DNA of 64,000 nt from Bacteroides graminisolvens DSM 19988 = JCM 15093 (GTDB lineage: Bacteria; Bacteroidota; Bacteroidia; Bacteroidales; Bacteroidaceae): contig NZ_ATZI01000006.1 in the NCBI RefSeq assembly GCF_000428125.1, positions 114,597 to 178,596 on the forward strand, read 5' to 3'. Position numbers and translations under genes: made by a program. The notes beneath the pieces are model-generated. The model saw only the letters and a program-made list of their open reading frames with translations. It made no database searches and was not told the origin of the DNA. Positions 63,809-64,000 of the stretch are shown one piece after another (position 1 is the stretch's first letter; the number at the start of each line of letters is the position of its first letter).

Positions 63809-64000
63809 CTATGCCGCAATTTTCGGAAGCGGTGACTTCAAAGTCGCCCAATTCATCCCATAAATCGCTTTTAAGTGTGTGTACAGTCGGTAAATTAGGT
63901 CAAGAAATAGTTTAGAGGCTTCCTTGGCAATTTTTGCGCACATCTTTTTGATATTAAAGGCAATGACAAAGAAGGCAAAGTCCATTGTAACCTTTTCTTT
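63809..64000 (-). CDS. Transposase, C-terminal 63 residues (IS1182-like, cut by the window edge)
   Basis: Reading from 64000 downward the frame is open to a TAG at 63809-63811. MDFAFFVIAFNIKKMCAKIAK resembles the C-terminal end of IS1182/IS4-type DDE transposases, where a NxKK pattern is common (quoted: FNIKKMCAKIAK). The catalytic residues are outside the window. Assignment to IS1182 is from memory of this pattern. Confidence 0.6.
   Translation of the reverse strand, partial: KEKVTMDFAFFVIAFNIKKMCAKIAKEASKLFLDLIYRLYTHLKAIYGMNWATLKSPLPKIAA

Larger units (their letters stand above)
63741..64000 (-). mobile_element. 3' end of an IS1182-like insertion sequence (cut by the window edge)
   Basis: Contains the end of a transposase gene on the minus strand and about 68 bases of non-coding end. 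The outer boundary is taken at GAGGGTGTGTCAAAA, where the DUF1016 remnant stops. The other end, the target duplication and the full transposase are beyond the window, so family and boundary are tentative. Confidence 0.65.

Overview
The window looks like chromosome from a Bacteroidales bacterium, most likely Bacteroides or a close relative. The support is: (i) many start regions preceded by the Bacteroidetes -7 promoter box TAnnTTTG, some with a TTTG or TTG about 18-20 bases upstream; (ii) weak or absent Shine-Dalgarno sequences; (iii) gene families typical of that order (DUF1599, a DUF4827-like lipoprotein, a DoxX/BT_3928-like membrane protein, a DAHP synthase-chorismate mutase fusion, LytTR two-component pairs). 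No rRNA or tRNA gene, CRISPR array or prophage was seen.

Layout. 1-1360: end of a folate operon (pabB, pabC-like), convergent with glmM. 1385-11700, minus strand: glmM, a lipoprotein, a DHH phosphoesterase, comEC, rpe, then a 0.9 kb gene-free stretch full of repeats, then fmt, a ClC channel and sua5. 11748-16910, plus strand: thioesterase, recJ, recQ, TPR protein. 17307-22856: coiled-coil lipoprotein, outer-membrane barrel, and a histidine kinase/LytTR regulator pair. 23780-27899: aromatic amino acid operon (pheA, aminotransferase, DAHP synthase-chorismate mutase, tyrA) behind a phenylalanine-rich leader peptide and attenuator. 27900-28500: a second repeat-rich gap. 28553-43095: dnaG, folE, SPOR protein, tpiA (in frame with a DoxX-like gene), DUF1599, M23 peptidase, ndk, recG, ispD, DJ-1 protein, TonB/ExbD/ExbB, pdxJ, nadK. 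43202-52331: mdh, a coiled-coil membrane protein, a TolC/HlyD/two-permease export operon with no local ATPase, and an MsbA-like exporter. 52414-60217, minus strand: mrp, trmB, an MBL hydrolase, ilvE, xseB, xseA, a subtilase and mnmA, read from mnmA towards mrp. 60247-64000: an accessory end with repeats, a GNAT-PIN-GNAT-PUA-like protein coupled to an ASCH protein, a decayed DUF1016 gene, and the end of an IS1182-like element.

Most of the window is housekeeping. The structures not explained by ordinary genes are: (a) the phe leader attenuator, complete with Phe codon run, antiterminator and terminator; (b) two intergenic loci (about 7.8-8.1 kb and 27.9-28.3 kb), each with a tiny promoter-terminator unit followed by a degenerate tandem array with 21-22 base period; (c) a dispersed repeat (about 7.5 and 60.3 kb) built on CAAGTATCAC, one copy followed by an array of TACACCCGGGTGTA-type palindromes; (d) the two-gene GNAT/PIN/ASCH cassette beside nuclease and IS remnants, the best candidate for an undescribed toxin-antitoxin-like or defence-like system. 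Functions for (b)-(d) are inference; the structures were read directly from the bases.
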